A DNA stretch of 64,000 bases from Yamagishiella unicocca (taxonomy: Eukaryota; Chlorophyta; Chlorophyceae; Chlamydomonadales; Volvocaceae): assembly GCA_003116995.1 (NCBI GenBank), contig BDSL01000059.1, forward strand, positions 372,001 through 436,000, read 5' to 3'. This document shows, in pieces, positions 12,968-24,592 of the stretch; positions within the stretch are counted from its first letter, which is position 1, and each line of letters begins with the position of its first letter. The notes beneath the pieces were generated by a model. The model made no database searches and was not told the origin of the DNA. It saw only the letters and a program-made list of their open reading frames with translations. The position numbers and the translations under genes are program-made.

Positions 12968-14129
12968 CCCGTCTCCTTCGCCCCCTAAGCCCGTCCTCTC
13001 GCCCCCTTCACCCCCGGTTGTTGCCAACCCGCCGGTTCCTGCTGGCTTCCCCTTCTGCAAGTGAGTTCGTTGTGCAAGGACTCAGCGGGAATGGTCTAAC
13101 AGTTAACGAAGGGTTTAGCATTGGGGCATGTAGCTGTCTGTATCCACACTTCCTTCGCCAGACTGGAGGAGTTAGATAGCAAACTTCTCGGTAACCTTCA
13201 CCGCGAGGAAACCATTAGGGACCCATTGAGAAATCTTAACTGTTCCGAACGAGAGTGGCATCGGCGTTGGGGGTCACGTAGAAGTCGGTCATGGCATATG
13301 AGTTCAGCATGAAACTGGTTTGGTTGTGAACTGGTGCAATAATATTGTGCGCTGTGGTAGAGCGTATTAGGTTGCCTAGCTGCGGAACATGTCGATCTGA
13401 CACGATTATATTTGCCCCGGTCCTGCCCCCGCACAGCTGCGACTCCTTCTCCTCGAGCTCGTTCCCCTGGCGCATGGCTGTGTCCAGCGTCACGAACGTC
13501 ACCGTGAGTGGCAAGTCCGTCAACAAGGTGTGCCTGAAGCTGTACGTCGACCCGGTCGCTGCCGCTACCTGCAATGACAAGTTCGGATGCTGCAATAACA
13601 ACCTGTACAAGTTCGAGCTGCTTGCCAGTAAGTTGACGATGGGTTACGTGGCCACTACTTCGGAACCACCACCAGAATGTCTTTTTTAATCCTGTCGTGA
13701 ACAATGGCTTGCTGAGGGGTTTTGACGGCGCGATGTCTGCACATGCACTGTGCGATTCAGCAGCTTCCCTGCTGTTTTGCCATGGGAGCTCTGGCTGAGA
13801 GGAGCGTCACTAACTCATCGCTCATCGCTTTCGCAGACGGAGGCTGCAAGAGCTCGCTGTACCCGTTCACTCTGACCAAGCCCTCTGGCACGGAGACGAA
13901 GTCGTCTTTCCTGTGGGATTCGACGAAGCCAGTCCTGAAGTTCACTCGCCTGGACCTGACCATCGCTGACGGCCTTGCGGGCTCGTACCTGTGCTTCACC
14001 TTCAAGGGCCCCAGCTGCACCAAGTTCTCGGAGCTGTGCCCCGACAACTCGTGCCAGACCGCTATGTTCACGCCTCCGCGTGAGAACGCCTCGAACGCCT
14101 GCTGCCCCAAGGGTTTCCTGAAGGCCTAA
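11675..14129 (+). CDS. Pherophorin (two pherophorin domains joined by a Pro-rich rod)
   Basis: Extracellular-matrix glycoprotein of the volvocine family. Seven exons by GT-AG sites and phase: 11675-11738, 11835-11856, 11984-12210, 12336-12527, 12628-13060, 13437-13627, 13837-14129; total 473 aa. Residues 1-21 (MVSKALLLALLGAVAALSVEA) are a signal peptide. Domain 1 (~39-207) opens FPYCKCVDKL..SPYRLRY and has the CCTTDLYKMEF and KKCCPTG cysteine blocks. Residues ~210-305 are (VP)n and poly-Pro/Ser, the likely hydroxyproline arabinosylated rod. Domain 2 (~309-473) opens FPFCNCDSFSSSSFPWR and ends with CQTAMFTPP..CCPKGFLKA. The join FPFCN|C matters: reading through the donor at 13061 would give a false stop (FPFCK*). 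An in-frame extension to 11570 starts at GTG and would bury the signal peptide. The architecture suits ECM assembly; the paralogue cannot be named from sequence alone. Confidence 0.93.
12799..12990 (+). repeat. Poly-proline coding repeat of the pherophorin rod
   Basis: First a CCCGTC/CCGGTCCC array encoding alternating Val-Pro, then (CCG)n encoding near-pure proline with sparse Ser. It lies within exon 5. Such tracts are prone to replication slippage and assembly error, so the exact proline count is uncertain. Confidence 0.85.
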
Positions 14130-17100
14130 ATATGTTGCGGACTTCCTAGTTCGTAGCACGTTGTTAAAAAATATGGTCTCCGGTAATCGCAGGCTGTGCT
14201 TGAACCCGTCGGCTCCATGCAAGCTATCATTGAGGGTTTGGGCTGGCGTCTAGGTGGCGATTCGTCGCCATGGACATAGTTGCAGTGGGTTAAGGGTAGA
14301 CAATCAGTGAGTTAGCAAACGTTCGTGTGCGCAGAGCAAGAGTTGTGGCTGCAACGAGCGGGACTGCGCAGGAGGTATGCTTAATTCTTACGTCTGGACG
14401 CGTGGGATATCGGACGTCGATTGTCGCTGGTGCACCTCACCGTGGCTGCCAAGGGTTGTCGGGTTTCTCTTGCGCGCGAGATTGTTAGTTTGAATAACTG
14501 CCTGAAATCGGAGGTTTTCACTGACTGACTCGCTGCGAAAGCTCGGTGTTCTATGCCTGTGGAGCGAGTTCGATTGAACAGACAGATTCAAATTTCTATA
14601 CGTCCCTGCTGGATCCTATTGGGTGAGATTGGCTTCCCCACAGGATCGTTAGTTGCTGTACCAGGGGAGTATGGTTCCAGTCGGCTCGGAACTGACAACG
14701 GTGAAGTTTCCGTTTATTGTAACATACTCTCCAACATCTCTGCTACATTGAATCAGAAAAGTTCATCCTGACGAATTGACAAATTAATTTGTCACAGCAC
14801 ATTTTTGCATGACTACAGGTATCATGCATGGGTCTGGTCACTGTGCGGCGAAGATGTTGTATTACATGCTGACCGTTGTGCAATAGCGCAGTACTGTGCA
14901 AAACTTACTGCAAACTAGGTCGGATTCGTGCCCAGATTAGGTTTTACCAAAGCAGACGAGCAAACGCCAGCAGCAGGCGAGCGAACGCCAGCAGAAGCTG
15001 CAGTGTCCGCCCTACCCGGGGGTAAGGAGTGCCCTGAGCTAGCCTTACCGCCCGAGTCTAGGGGCTAGGTGCCAATCAACGACGGGGCATCCAGGAGCCA
15101 ACATAGTAAGCCATTTGGCTCCTTGCTGCGACATTGCTGTGTGCCTTAAATGGCAGCGTCAACCATGGCAATGAGCAGACGCTAGCTGGCAGGGCCAGGG
15201 TCAGGATATCATATCTCGGCTGGCGCGTTTGACGGCTCATTTGGTGCCAAGGCCCTAGGCAGCTAACAATCGGGTTGGGGGGACGGGAGCTATCCCAGTA
15301 GTAACAACGGTTACAGTGGGCCCTAGACCATAAGGTAGAGCCATCGGGCCCACCGCTTGACACCGAAAGAGACGCAGATGGCGAGCTGATGCCATGGGAA
15401 TGCTTATGTTTTTGTTTGATCACACATGGTTATTCCCCTAGAAACAAGATCCACTGATGCGTGTGTTTACTACGCGTCGATATCTTAATTCTGAGTCGTT
15501 GCACGAGCTTGCTGGGCTGTGATCCCGACTAAGCGAAATGACCACATGCCATACACGTGGCAATGCTCGTCTTAGATCCATGCTCACCCCCACGCTGAGA
15601 TATGACCATGCTGCTATCTGACCCCGTGTTTGTACAAGTTTGCCATAACTTCTCCTCCTACAAGCAAGACGCAGATGCTTGTGGAGATGTTGACCGTAGG
15701 ATTTGCGACGGTTTGAGAAGCCTTGTTCCGCCTCCTTATGATGGTTCTTGTGCACCAACCGCATTTGACACCAACCGCACATGGTTCCCCGGTCGTCTGG
15801 AACAAGAGCCACTGTTCAGTGCTCTGTATGCACGACGCACCAGGCTATTACGTAGCGCAGCGATGCCTCACATACGCAAGGCAGGCACCTGCCAAAACGC
15901 GCACGAACGCAGTACCAGTCAAAATATTTTGCTGTCGGAACTATGCTAATGCACAGGGGCATGAACTTCTAGTGGAAAAAAAGCGGACTGGCAGCGGCAA
16001 GCGTTTGGCATTCCTACTCGGATAGAGCCTTTTGGCGCAAATCGATGAACTAACTACAGATGTCATCAGATATATATGCTGTAGCAGACATTACAGAGCA
16101 GATGCGGCGATGCTGCGAAGCCGGGCAGGTGGGCGATTCGACGGTGTGATGGCAAACGCAGGAACTGAAGTTGCAATGAACCATCAACGAAAAAGACTCG
16201 TGTATCCTATCGGGTGCAATCATCAGTTCATGCAACTGTGCAGCGCGTAGCAAGTTCCGGGTAAATGCATTTGGCGAAGCAGTATGTAACCCGACACTTG
16301 GATTGGGGATCCGTCGTCTTCGCCGCTTTTGCGTCTGTAGCGTTTGGATTTACGCATTACACTCCATGCTTCATCACATATGTCCAACAAATTGTTATGC
16401 AAGAAGGATTTACAACGGCGTGAAGCAAGTGATCTTCCAATAGTCGTTCCAAACTTGTAAGAATCGGCACCAGTTCATGTTTCTTTCCCATTGCTACAAA
16501 AAAATATAAGTTGCACACACGCCATTCGTTATTATACGAGCACATTAGCAATGCTAGGATTCAGATACTACCGGTATAGTTATTGGCAAAAGTACATATG
16601 ATACCACGATGATGACTAGCAGGCATTGGGCGTCAGCAATAGGCATGCTTGAAGTACATTTGCAGTGAGTGGCAGCTTTTTGCCTGTTGACAAGGATGCA
16701 GCGTGCCGAATCCGAGTCGGCCAACGGTCCACACGACAGATCTGTTCTGTGAAAGAAGTATGTACATTACATTGTAACGGTTTTGTACATAGTACATAGC
16801 CTGTTTGCTGACGCGGCGCAGTCGGAATCAATTTTAACTTGTGCGCGTTGTCGTGATGCTCTGTTAAGTTCAAAGATCAGCATTGCATTTATAAGGGGCA
16901 CTAACAAGTGACACATACTAGACCCGGCACTTGATGCTGAGGCAGGGGCCCTGCAGACAGCCCCAGATGCGTGTCTGCCAGACGCCACACGCTTTTAACA
17001 AGTAATAGCATGCCAGTAAAGGCTCAAGCGTATTGAACAATTAGAAGATGCGTATTGCATTTGCGATCGATCGCACCGACTTTCGCGTACCGGTACGCAC

Positions 17101-20100
17101 AATATTACGCATGCGGCCGGCCTGGGCCAGCCCATCGTCAAAGCCATCTTTGCCAACGTATTTCTCATGAAGTTATCGCCACAATTTACTGCAACCCACG
17201 ACGCACGAGTCAATCGCTTAAAAAGGCGGGCACGCCATCACTTTTAGATCGGTTCGCCTTCGTTCGGCTATTGGAGTCTTGCATTCGCCAAATCGGCAAA
17301 AGCTTCCTAACAGCGGATGCTATGACTGTGGATCCTCTATATACTGACATTTTCCTTATTATCATCTCCTCTGGCCCATGGGAACCGCCCTGATTGAGTT
17401 GCTGGCGCCCAAGTGTGTCATGGCCGTACCTGACGACCCGCAGGCGCTTTAAGAAATGAGCGACACCACGTATCACGAAATATTTAGGAGACGTTTGCCG
17501 TTCAAGAAGAAAGCGACAGACGTCATCTTATATGCGCTCGGTTGCTTGACGCATAGAGCTACAGAGGTTCACTCGCAAGCTTGGTATGCCTTGGCCATGT
17601 GGATAAATTATGTAGTTTCATGGTAAGGCCTGAACCTATATTACTGATGCGAAGGAAATCGTTATTTCCATGGCGCTTGCGCATCGCGAGGCTACCCGAC
17701 GTACATCGCGTACATATGTTGCTAGCGCCGGCGCGTTCAGTTCCTAAAACCTGAGGCCTCCATGACGGCTAACGAAGTTAAGGCTAGCTCGGATGGGGTG
17801 GTGCTCCCACCACCTCGAGCATGCCTTTCAGCGCTAGTGGGCACGCATTGGTACCGGAACCGGGACCTGTTGGAGTACTGGAGTTGTTCGGTGTCATGAC
17901 ACCTGTACATGTCCCATCAGTGCATCTGGCTCGGACAAAACCTTTACTAAACTGTTCCTCATTTGTGGCCACGAATCTCTCAACCGTGTGCCTTTTCCTT
18001 GCATATTCAGCATCCATCTAACATCCATCTAATGTAAGGTATACGCAAACGCCTGTCGGTCCGTGAAGCAGACGCCTCACACCACACCACTCAGCCTCAT
18101 CTGCGGGGTGTGACACACACACAGACACATTAACCATACCTACATGCTGTCATGCTGGCACTCAGCTACCCAGACCTGCAGGGTGCAGGGCGGTGGCGCA
18201 AGCTGTGGTGGCAACACCACTGCAGCAGCGCGTCCCGACGGATGAGTGCCCACGTTCATTTTTAAACTAACCGATTTTTAGAGGGATTCCGATTCCGCAT
18301 GTTTCGATGCTTTCTGTGAGGATTTTCTCTGTTCTGTGTGAATCTAGTGGTTTTGGGGCCATTGAGAAGGTGGTTTCGGAGTGCGGGTGGTTGCGGATTT
18401 GCTTTTCCCTTCCGCCTTACTTCCGACACATTCCCCCGCTCCATTCACCACCGTCCGCGTACTCGTGTGCAGCCGCCGTTGCTCAGGAATAACAACTGTA
18501 CCCCGGTCTGGTCGGCCAGTGCACCCGGCGGGTGTCGTGCAACAGGTTTAGCGTGAGGAGGTAGCGGAAGAGGAAGGATTGGGGTTGACGAGCTATTTAC
18601 GGTGTGCCCCGCTAACCCTAATTTGGTAAGTGATGAGCCGTCCCTCTAATACAAAACAAATCAAGGAAGAGGGACTGGCAAGGGCCTTCCAGGGCCCTGG
18701 GACCAGTAAGTATCTCTTTGGGTTTTGCTGGTTATCTTCTTACTCCTCCTTTACGCTTCGAACCGTCTGTTCGGAGGAGCCTGTCGGGGGCTTCGGCTCT
18801 GAGACCTCCAGCGCTCCAGGGGAAGGTAAGTGGCTCACAGCAGTGGGGTGTCAGTTAGAAGGGCAGCCAACAGCAGATGCGCTACTGGCACACACCCTTC
18901 AGGACAGACGGCGTCGCTCCACAGCTTTGCCAGTGCATTGGTTATGGGTATAAGGCCCTGGCAGTTGTCACGACACAGCTGGTGATCGACACAGCGTGTG
19001 CGAGACACCAGAACCCGCTCAGCAGTGGGGTGCAGTAACAGCAATGACATCGGCACCTGATGTGCCAGTTACGTGCTGTGTCGTGACACAGCCGTTATGA
19101 GGCTGTGACGGGGCTGGTGGCGTTTCTATACCCCTGCCGCGGGAGAATGGCCATGTTAGGAAGGTTAAGGACCTTCCGGTCCGCGCCACCGAATGAGACG
19201 AGGATCAGCGAGCGCCGCTGGGTGGCTCTTTGAGGAAATGCAGTACAACAACACGTCAGCTGTGGCCAAACGACTGCGACCGGTGACTTACACATTGTGC
19301 AAAGCATTACATATTACATAGCGACTGTGTTTTCATTTATTGTACCTGTTGCCGGCAAGCTGCCTGGCCTAGCTGCCCTCATCGAGTCGTTTCGGTCCCC
19401 TTCAGACCATATAAGCCTGACCATGGTCACTAAAACTGTCGATGTCATTCAAGCTTCCTGTCGTAAATATGATCTCGCCTTAGCCGCCATTACCAAACTT
19501 ATCGCAATGCAAGCGCTACGGGATGACCTAACCGTTTTGCAACTCCCAAGTCCTCATAGCAGCATTTCCAACCGAACCTACCAGTGCCCAAAATAGCAAT
19601 TGGTTCACCTTCTTCTCAAGTGCTAAATAGACAGGAACCGAGCGGACTTGAGAGCTGTCGCCAGCGGCGGTATCAAACGAGTGCAACCTTTGACGGGATG
19701 CGTCTTGCCTCTTGCCGCAAACACTATTGTTATGTAAGGGCTACGTTTTCTTCATGGTTGGCAGCGTTCGCGCACACAGGTAGGCGCGTTGGTTCCGGGC
19801 ACAAGACTGGGTGACCTTCGCGCTGCACACGCGAAAGACAATTTACATGAAATTAGGAGCAAATTACAATTGCGTACCCATCACCGCGCGCGCTGCCTCC
19901 CGTTTGCATTCTGCCCCTCAATGCAGCTGCTCGTTCGTTGCGACTTCCCGGCTCGCGACATAGGTGGCTCCACACGCCATCCGCAACCGCAAACAATGAA
20001 CCAAAAAGGAGTGGGACGAGTCTGAAGCGCGACGGCAGCGGTGGCGTCCATCGCGGCGGACCCAGCACAGAAGCCGCGAGCAGCTGCCCTCCCGGCGCAG

Positions 20101-20114
20101 CTTTGACTTCCGTC
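14130..20114. other. Pherophorin 3' UTR followed by gene-poor DNA
   Basis: A TGTAA polyadenylation signal occurs at 14718-14722, about 590 bp after the stop. A dispersed-repeat copy lies at 15290-15380. Beyond that I see only unsupported frames. The best are 15602-15949 (plus, 115 codons, no known motif), 17784-18017 (minus, 77 codons, starts MDAEYARKRHTVERF) and 19297-19596 (plus, 99 codons from GTG, containing VTKTVDVIQASCRKYDLALA). Any could be a transposon scrap or an unrecognised exon; none has supporting splice partners. Confidence 0.4.
15290..15380 (-). repeat. Dispersed repeat family copy C
   Basis: Minus strand: GCGTCTCTTTCGGTGTCAAG, GCCCGATGGCTCTACCTTAT, GGTCTAGGGCCCACTGTAAC, then CGTTGTTACTAC. 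It retains the leader, core and AC-rich tail of the family. Confidence 0.65.
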
Positions 20115-23100
20115 ATGCAAGCCAGGGCCTCATCAGGGACGGTCCCCGACGCGTTGGCGGCCCTGTCGGGCTTCCATGACCGCGTGGCGGGCTGCCTGCT
20201 GGGCAAGATGTGCGGAGACGTCCTAGGCGCGGGGGTAGAGGGCTGGGACGCGGAAGCCGTGCAGACCAGCAATCCGACGGGTCTGACTTCCTTCCTGCAC
20301 ACCGAGCGCGGGTAGGTTGGGTGGTTGTTGGTTACGGTTGGCGGTGCGCGGAGGTCCGGCGTGACGACTGGCGCCTGATTAGGACGCTGGGGGGTCTCCG
20401 GGCTGCTGGTCGGCGGCAAGCTACGGCCCGTGTGGATTTGGTTGTCGGAGCCCGAGTGGGCTTGGGGGTGGTGCCCGGGGTTTCGAGGAAGACCCGTGGA
20501 TGCGAGAACAGACTGTTTAGGCGTGGGAGGGATGACCGGCTGGGCGACTCCTATTACGGTAGGTTGCTGCGTGCCCCCACACTCAACACCGTTGTTTAGA
20601 CGCCAGCAGCCGTTTCCAGCGGGGAGCTGGGCGTTGCCGTCGTTTCGCGCTTCGATTCCTTTTCACGTCTCACACCCACACGGAACAACATCGCACACAC
20701 GCCCCGGGGACACCACCCTCGGTTTGTCGGCCGTGGATTCGCGGATTCTCTTATCAAACCCCGCGGGGACACCTCCACGGCCTGATCGGGCCGCTCACCT
20801 CCCTGGTTTGTCGGCCGTGGATTCGCGGATTCTCCTGGCACCTCCCTGCAGGCACACCGGTACTGGCCCCGTGGGCCCTTGCCGGCAGCGCCCTCGCAAC
20901 CCCGTCGCAACCCCTTCCCGAACACCCCCCCGCCACCCACATCTTACTGACGTCCCCCATCCCCCGCCTCCCCATCAACCCTCCCGGACCCTGGCCGCGT
21001 CCCGACCTACTTCGCCACTCCTCCTCGTCATCGTCGTCGTCAACCTCGTCGCCTTCGCGCGGCTCCCTCAGCTTCGGCCGCTACACGGGTGAGTGTCACA
21101 CACACCACCACCTCACCTGTGCAATCCCACCTGGTCCCTTCGTGCTGTACCCTGTGTATGAAGTAAGAGCTCCTTCATCTTCTTCCTTTTCTACTTCTTT
21201 CATGGGACGCTCAACCCTGCCGCCGCCATTGGCGCGCACCCCACACCGCAGACGACACCCAGATGGCCATAGCGCTGGCCCGGAGCCTGGTCGCTTGCGG
21301 AGGTAGGATCGACGACTTACACGCCGCCAGGAGCTACGCGCAAGAGTTCGAGCCGTCCCGGGGGTACGGCGGCACGGCATACAAGGTGCGGTAGGAGGCG
21401 GCGGGGAGAGGCGGCCCTCGCTGCAGCCGTGTCGCCTCGCAGCGGTGGTGGGCGGAGTGTCCAACGTGGGCCTATCTAGGCTACTGCCTTGCAAGGACTT
21501 GAGACGTTGAGAGCGCCCCTACGCAAGCGGCTAGGACCGGCTCCTCCTGCTGCCCCGTCCACCACCCTAAGGGCCGCCTCAGAGAGCCCCACAGTGCTAT
21601 TTCGACCAATACCCGTCCCCCACCCCGCCCCGGCGGTTTTAGGTTTTTACGCTACCCGGCCCCGGGCCTTTGCCCCGGGACCGCCCCACCCTTAGATCCT
21701 GGCTGGCATCAAGGAGACGGGCATCGACTCGGAGTCCATTCGCACCATCGGCACCAAGTTCATCCCGGGGGGCTCATTCGGCAACGGCGGCGCCATGCGC
21801 ATCGCGCCGCTGGGGCTGGTATACAGGTACGGCCCGTACGGCCCGTATGCTCGTCGTACCCACGGCGTTGCGGGTGAGGCCCCGGGTGAGGCCCCGGGTG
21901 AGGCCCCGGGTGGGGCCCCGGGTGAGGCCATGTGAATACTCCATCGCGGTGCGCCATCCCACGTTGTACCGGTAGCGGGCCCGGGCCGTTGGTGCCTCCT
22001 CCACCTCCCGTCTTCCATACCGCACCGCTTCTCCCCGGCCCTCATCGCGCCTCTACCCCTCCCTGCGGTCCTATCGCATCCCTACCCCTACCCCACTACA
22101 TTGCCCATTTCGGTTAACCAGGTCTTTACGCTACCCCTCCGCCCCATGCCCGCCCTCGCCCTCACCGGCACCCGCACCCGCGCCCGCACCCGCGCCCGCA
22201 CCCGCGCCCTCACCCGCGCCCGCACCCGCGCCCCTGTTAGCTGTAAAACCCCATTCCCCCATCCGCGCCCGCACCACGCAGGCATGCCCCCCCTGGAGTG
22301 CTGCGCTCCGCAGTGGCCTCCGCGCTGCGGTGCACCCATGTGCATCCCTCGGCAGTGGACGGGGCCTTCACCATCGCCCTGGCGGTTGGCTACCTGGCCA
22401 CACACCTGGCGGAAAACCCCGCATACCCAGCCACCGCCGCCGGCCGCAACCCCGCCGCCGCCACCGCCACCGCTGCGGCTACCGCTACTGCCGCATCCCC
22501 CGCCGCCGCTGCGGCCACCGCTACCGCCCCAGCCACCGCCACCGCTGCGGCTACCGCTACTGCCGCAGCTGCCGCCACCGCTGCGGCTACCGCTGCCAAC
22601 CGGATTGCAGAGGGCCCTGCCTCAGTGCAGCCGTACGGCCGTGAAGAGCGGGCCGAGGCCGGGAAGGGTGTCATCGAAGTTGCGGCAGGCGAGAAGGCAG
22701 GGGAGGTGGAGGCCGTGGGGCCACTAGGTGACAGCCGTGGCGGTGGCGGCAACAAGGGCGAGATGGCGGCGGCGGGGCCGGCGATGGCGGCGACTCCGCT
22801 GGGCCTTCTGGACCACCTGCTGTCCCACAGCGAGCTGATGGAGACGGAGGAGATGGTCGGGAAGCTGCGGATTGTGAAGGCCGCCCTGACTAAGGTGTGG
22901 GTGTTCGAGGAAGACCCGTGGATGCCCGAAAAAAACCGTTTAAAACAGACGTTTCGAGATGCATGCTAAGGTGTGGGTGCGGGTGGCACAGGGCGCAGGG
23001 TGCAGGAGGCGGCGGCGGACGACTGCGTGGACTGAATACTGGCAGGAATGAGCCCTGGCCGCCAACCGCCGCCGCAACCGCCGCCGACGCTTTGATTGGT

Positions 23101-23696
23101 GAGGTGACGGCCATCGCCCCGCGCTCCCCCATGGTCGGCCGGCCCCCTGCCCCCAAAGGCTACCCGCTTCAAGGCGAGGGATGAGGCTTGGTCCGACTAC
23201 TTCGCCTCGGACGGGTGGGACTACGAGCTCAAGCTGCTGGCCGAGGTTTCGGAGCCGTTTCAGATACACGCCGCCGACGCGGCGGCGGTGTCGCTGACTG
23301 CGCTATGCTGGCACTGGTCGTGCCCGCAGGACGCCGTAGTGGCGGCCGTACACTACGGCGGGGACACGGACACAATTGCCGCCATGACAGGTGCGACTCC
23401 GCAGGGGCGGGATGAGTCATGGCGGGGGCGCACCAGCTCTCACGTTTACCTAATTTACCGCCAAGCCGCGGAACTCCACGTTTGGCAATGTGCGTTCATG
23501 ACCATGCATTGGAAGCGGAATAATAATTTCAATGAAATAAATCTGTGTGGCCCTGTCAGGCGCGATGGCTGGAGCACTTCACGGTTCGAAGTGGCTGCCC
23601 CAGCGCTGGTTCAGGCAACTGGAGAATGGGCCCGCGGGTCGTGACGAGGCATTGCAGCTTGCAGCCAAGCTCGCACAGTTTGATACTCGTGTTTAA
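20115..23696 (+). CDS. ADP-ribosylglycohydrolase (ARH3/DraG family)
   Basis: Predicted Mg-dependent hydrolase removing ADP-ribose from proteins or poly/O-acetyl-ADP-ribose. Seven exons that keep phase: 20115-20311, 21072-21088, 21252-21385, 21696-21826, 22282-22894, 23159-23390, 23560-23696; 486 aa. Motifs in order: FHDRVAGCLLGKMCGDVLGA (start of the fold), GRYTDDTQMAIAL (TDDT metal ligands), PGGSFGNGGAMRIAPLGL (ARH3-like), GAFTIALAVGYLA, HYGGDTDTIAAMTGA (DTDT metal ligands), GALHGSKWLPQRW near the C-end. All metal ligands are present, so it is probably active. Exon 2 is only 17 nt, chosen because it alone restores GRYTDDTQM in phase. Exon 5 carries an Ala/Thr low-complexity insert (~residues 205-265) inside the domain. 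The first in-frame ATG is used; TTG-initiated extensions upstream are unlikely. A TGTAA signal lies at 23765-23769. Confidence 0.88.
20722..20834. repeat. Direct repeat pair in intron 1 of the ADP-ribosylglycohydrolase gene
   Basis: A block beginning GGTTTGTCGGCCGTGGATTC and continuing to GGATTCTC occurs at about 20722-20751 and again at about 20804-20833. It is noncoding. Confidence 0.75.
21870..21930. repeat. 12-bp tandem repeat (CCGGGTGAGGCC) in intron 4
   Basis: About four copies of GAGGCCCCGGGT immediately after exon 4. A second GC-rich 12-bp array (CCCGCGCCCGCA) sits at about 22160-22235 in the same intron. Confidence 0.8.
22440..22606 (+). repeat. In-frame Ala/Thr codon repeat within exon 5
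   Basis: GCCACCGCCACCGCTGCGGC-type repeats encode a run of Ala and Thr with a short Ser-Pro break. The run interrupts the catalytic domain between its GYLA and LLDHLL segments without breaking frame, so it is probably a solvent-exposed loop expansion. Confidence 0.8.
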
Positions 23697-23769
23697 AAAA
23701 TGTTATGTATTGTGTTTACGGGTGACTGCGTGCGGTTGCTGATGGATTTTAGACGTCGACTCCTTGTAA

Positions 23770-24592
23770 ACGAACTATCGACCTACCGGTTTTACGATAT
23801 CCATCGAACATCCGAAGTACTATTTGTTTTTTCCACCTGAAAAACAGTTAGTTGCCATTGAAGGCTTCCTTAGTCGTTTACGGGCTTTGCGCAAGCGCTT
23901 GCCTTCCGCTTGCAGCTGTTCAATACGGCCGACGATTGACTCAGGAGCGTCAACCTCACCTTTGAGCACCTTCAAAGGCATGCATATTCTCTGTAGAGAA
24001 GAAAAGGCAAGTTTGCTTGCCAGGCGTCAGTCCGTGAGTTGCTGGCAGTAAGGTCTGGTATTTTTGTGTGCGCAGAACCTTGAGTGCTCGTCGATTGTTT
24101 CCATAGGCATAGGACACCGCAACGGACTGAACTGCATTTGGAGTATCGGACTGCACCTTTTGTCGTTCGCGACGACTTACGATGTAAAGCATGCGACTGT
24201 CGCGCGAACTGCTAAGTGCTCCGGACAAAACTGCATAGGTGTGATTTGTTTCAGCCTTTCACCCCCACGTGCTCGCTTTTGCAGGCGACTGGCACCGTTG
24301 GGGGCCGGCTGTAATGGCGGGCCGTGGTTAGGGGCCTGCTTAAACACCGTGAAGCAGCCTGCGAACGCTTAGGATCTAGAGTCGTCTAAAGTTGCATCAG
24401 CCTACTGTGCGCAGGCTCGGTAGATACGGTCCGCCGGGTCGGAGCATCCGTATTGCAGGAGCTCTCGCCCTATTTGCCAGCGGCGATCGAAATAAAGCCA
24501 TAGGAGCTCCGGCTTCGCAAGCGCTGCTGCAACCAAGGGTGCAGCCCCAGGCGCCCGGAGCACGACGCCGGGCGCCGGGGCACGACGGCACC
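23770..24592. other. Intergenic spacer between two plus-strand genes
   Basis: No supported gene. It holds the end of the glycohydrolase 3' UTR and, at the right, the likely 5' UTR and promoter of the LysM-HRGP-CAP gene. The reading frame of that gene extends left to 24392 but without an ATG. Confidence 0.5.

Noticed and set aside
12602..13060. Antisense Gly-rich and alternate Arg-rich frames
   Set aside because: Shadows of the pherophorin poly-Pro exon; the sense frame has the family cysteines and exact splice phase.
19938..20114. Upstream in-frame extension of the ADP-ribosylglycohydrolase
   Set aside because: No ATG in this frame before 20115; the extension begins at a TTG.
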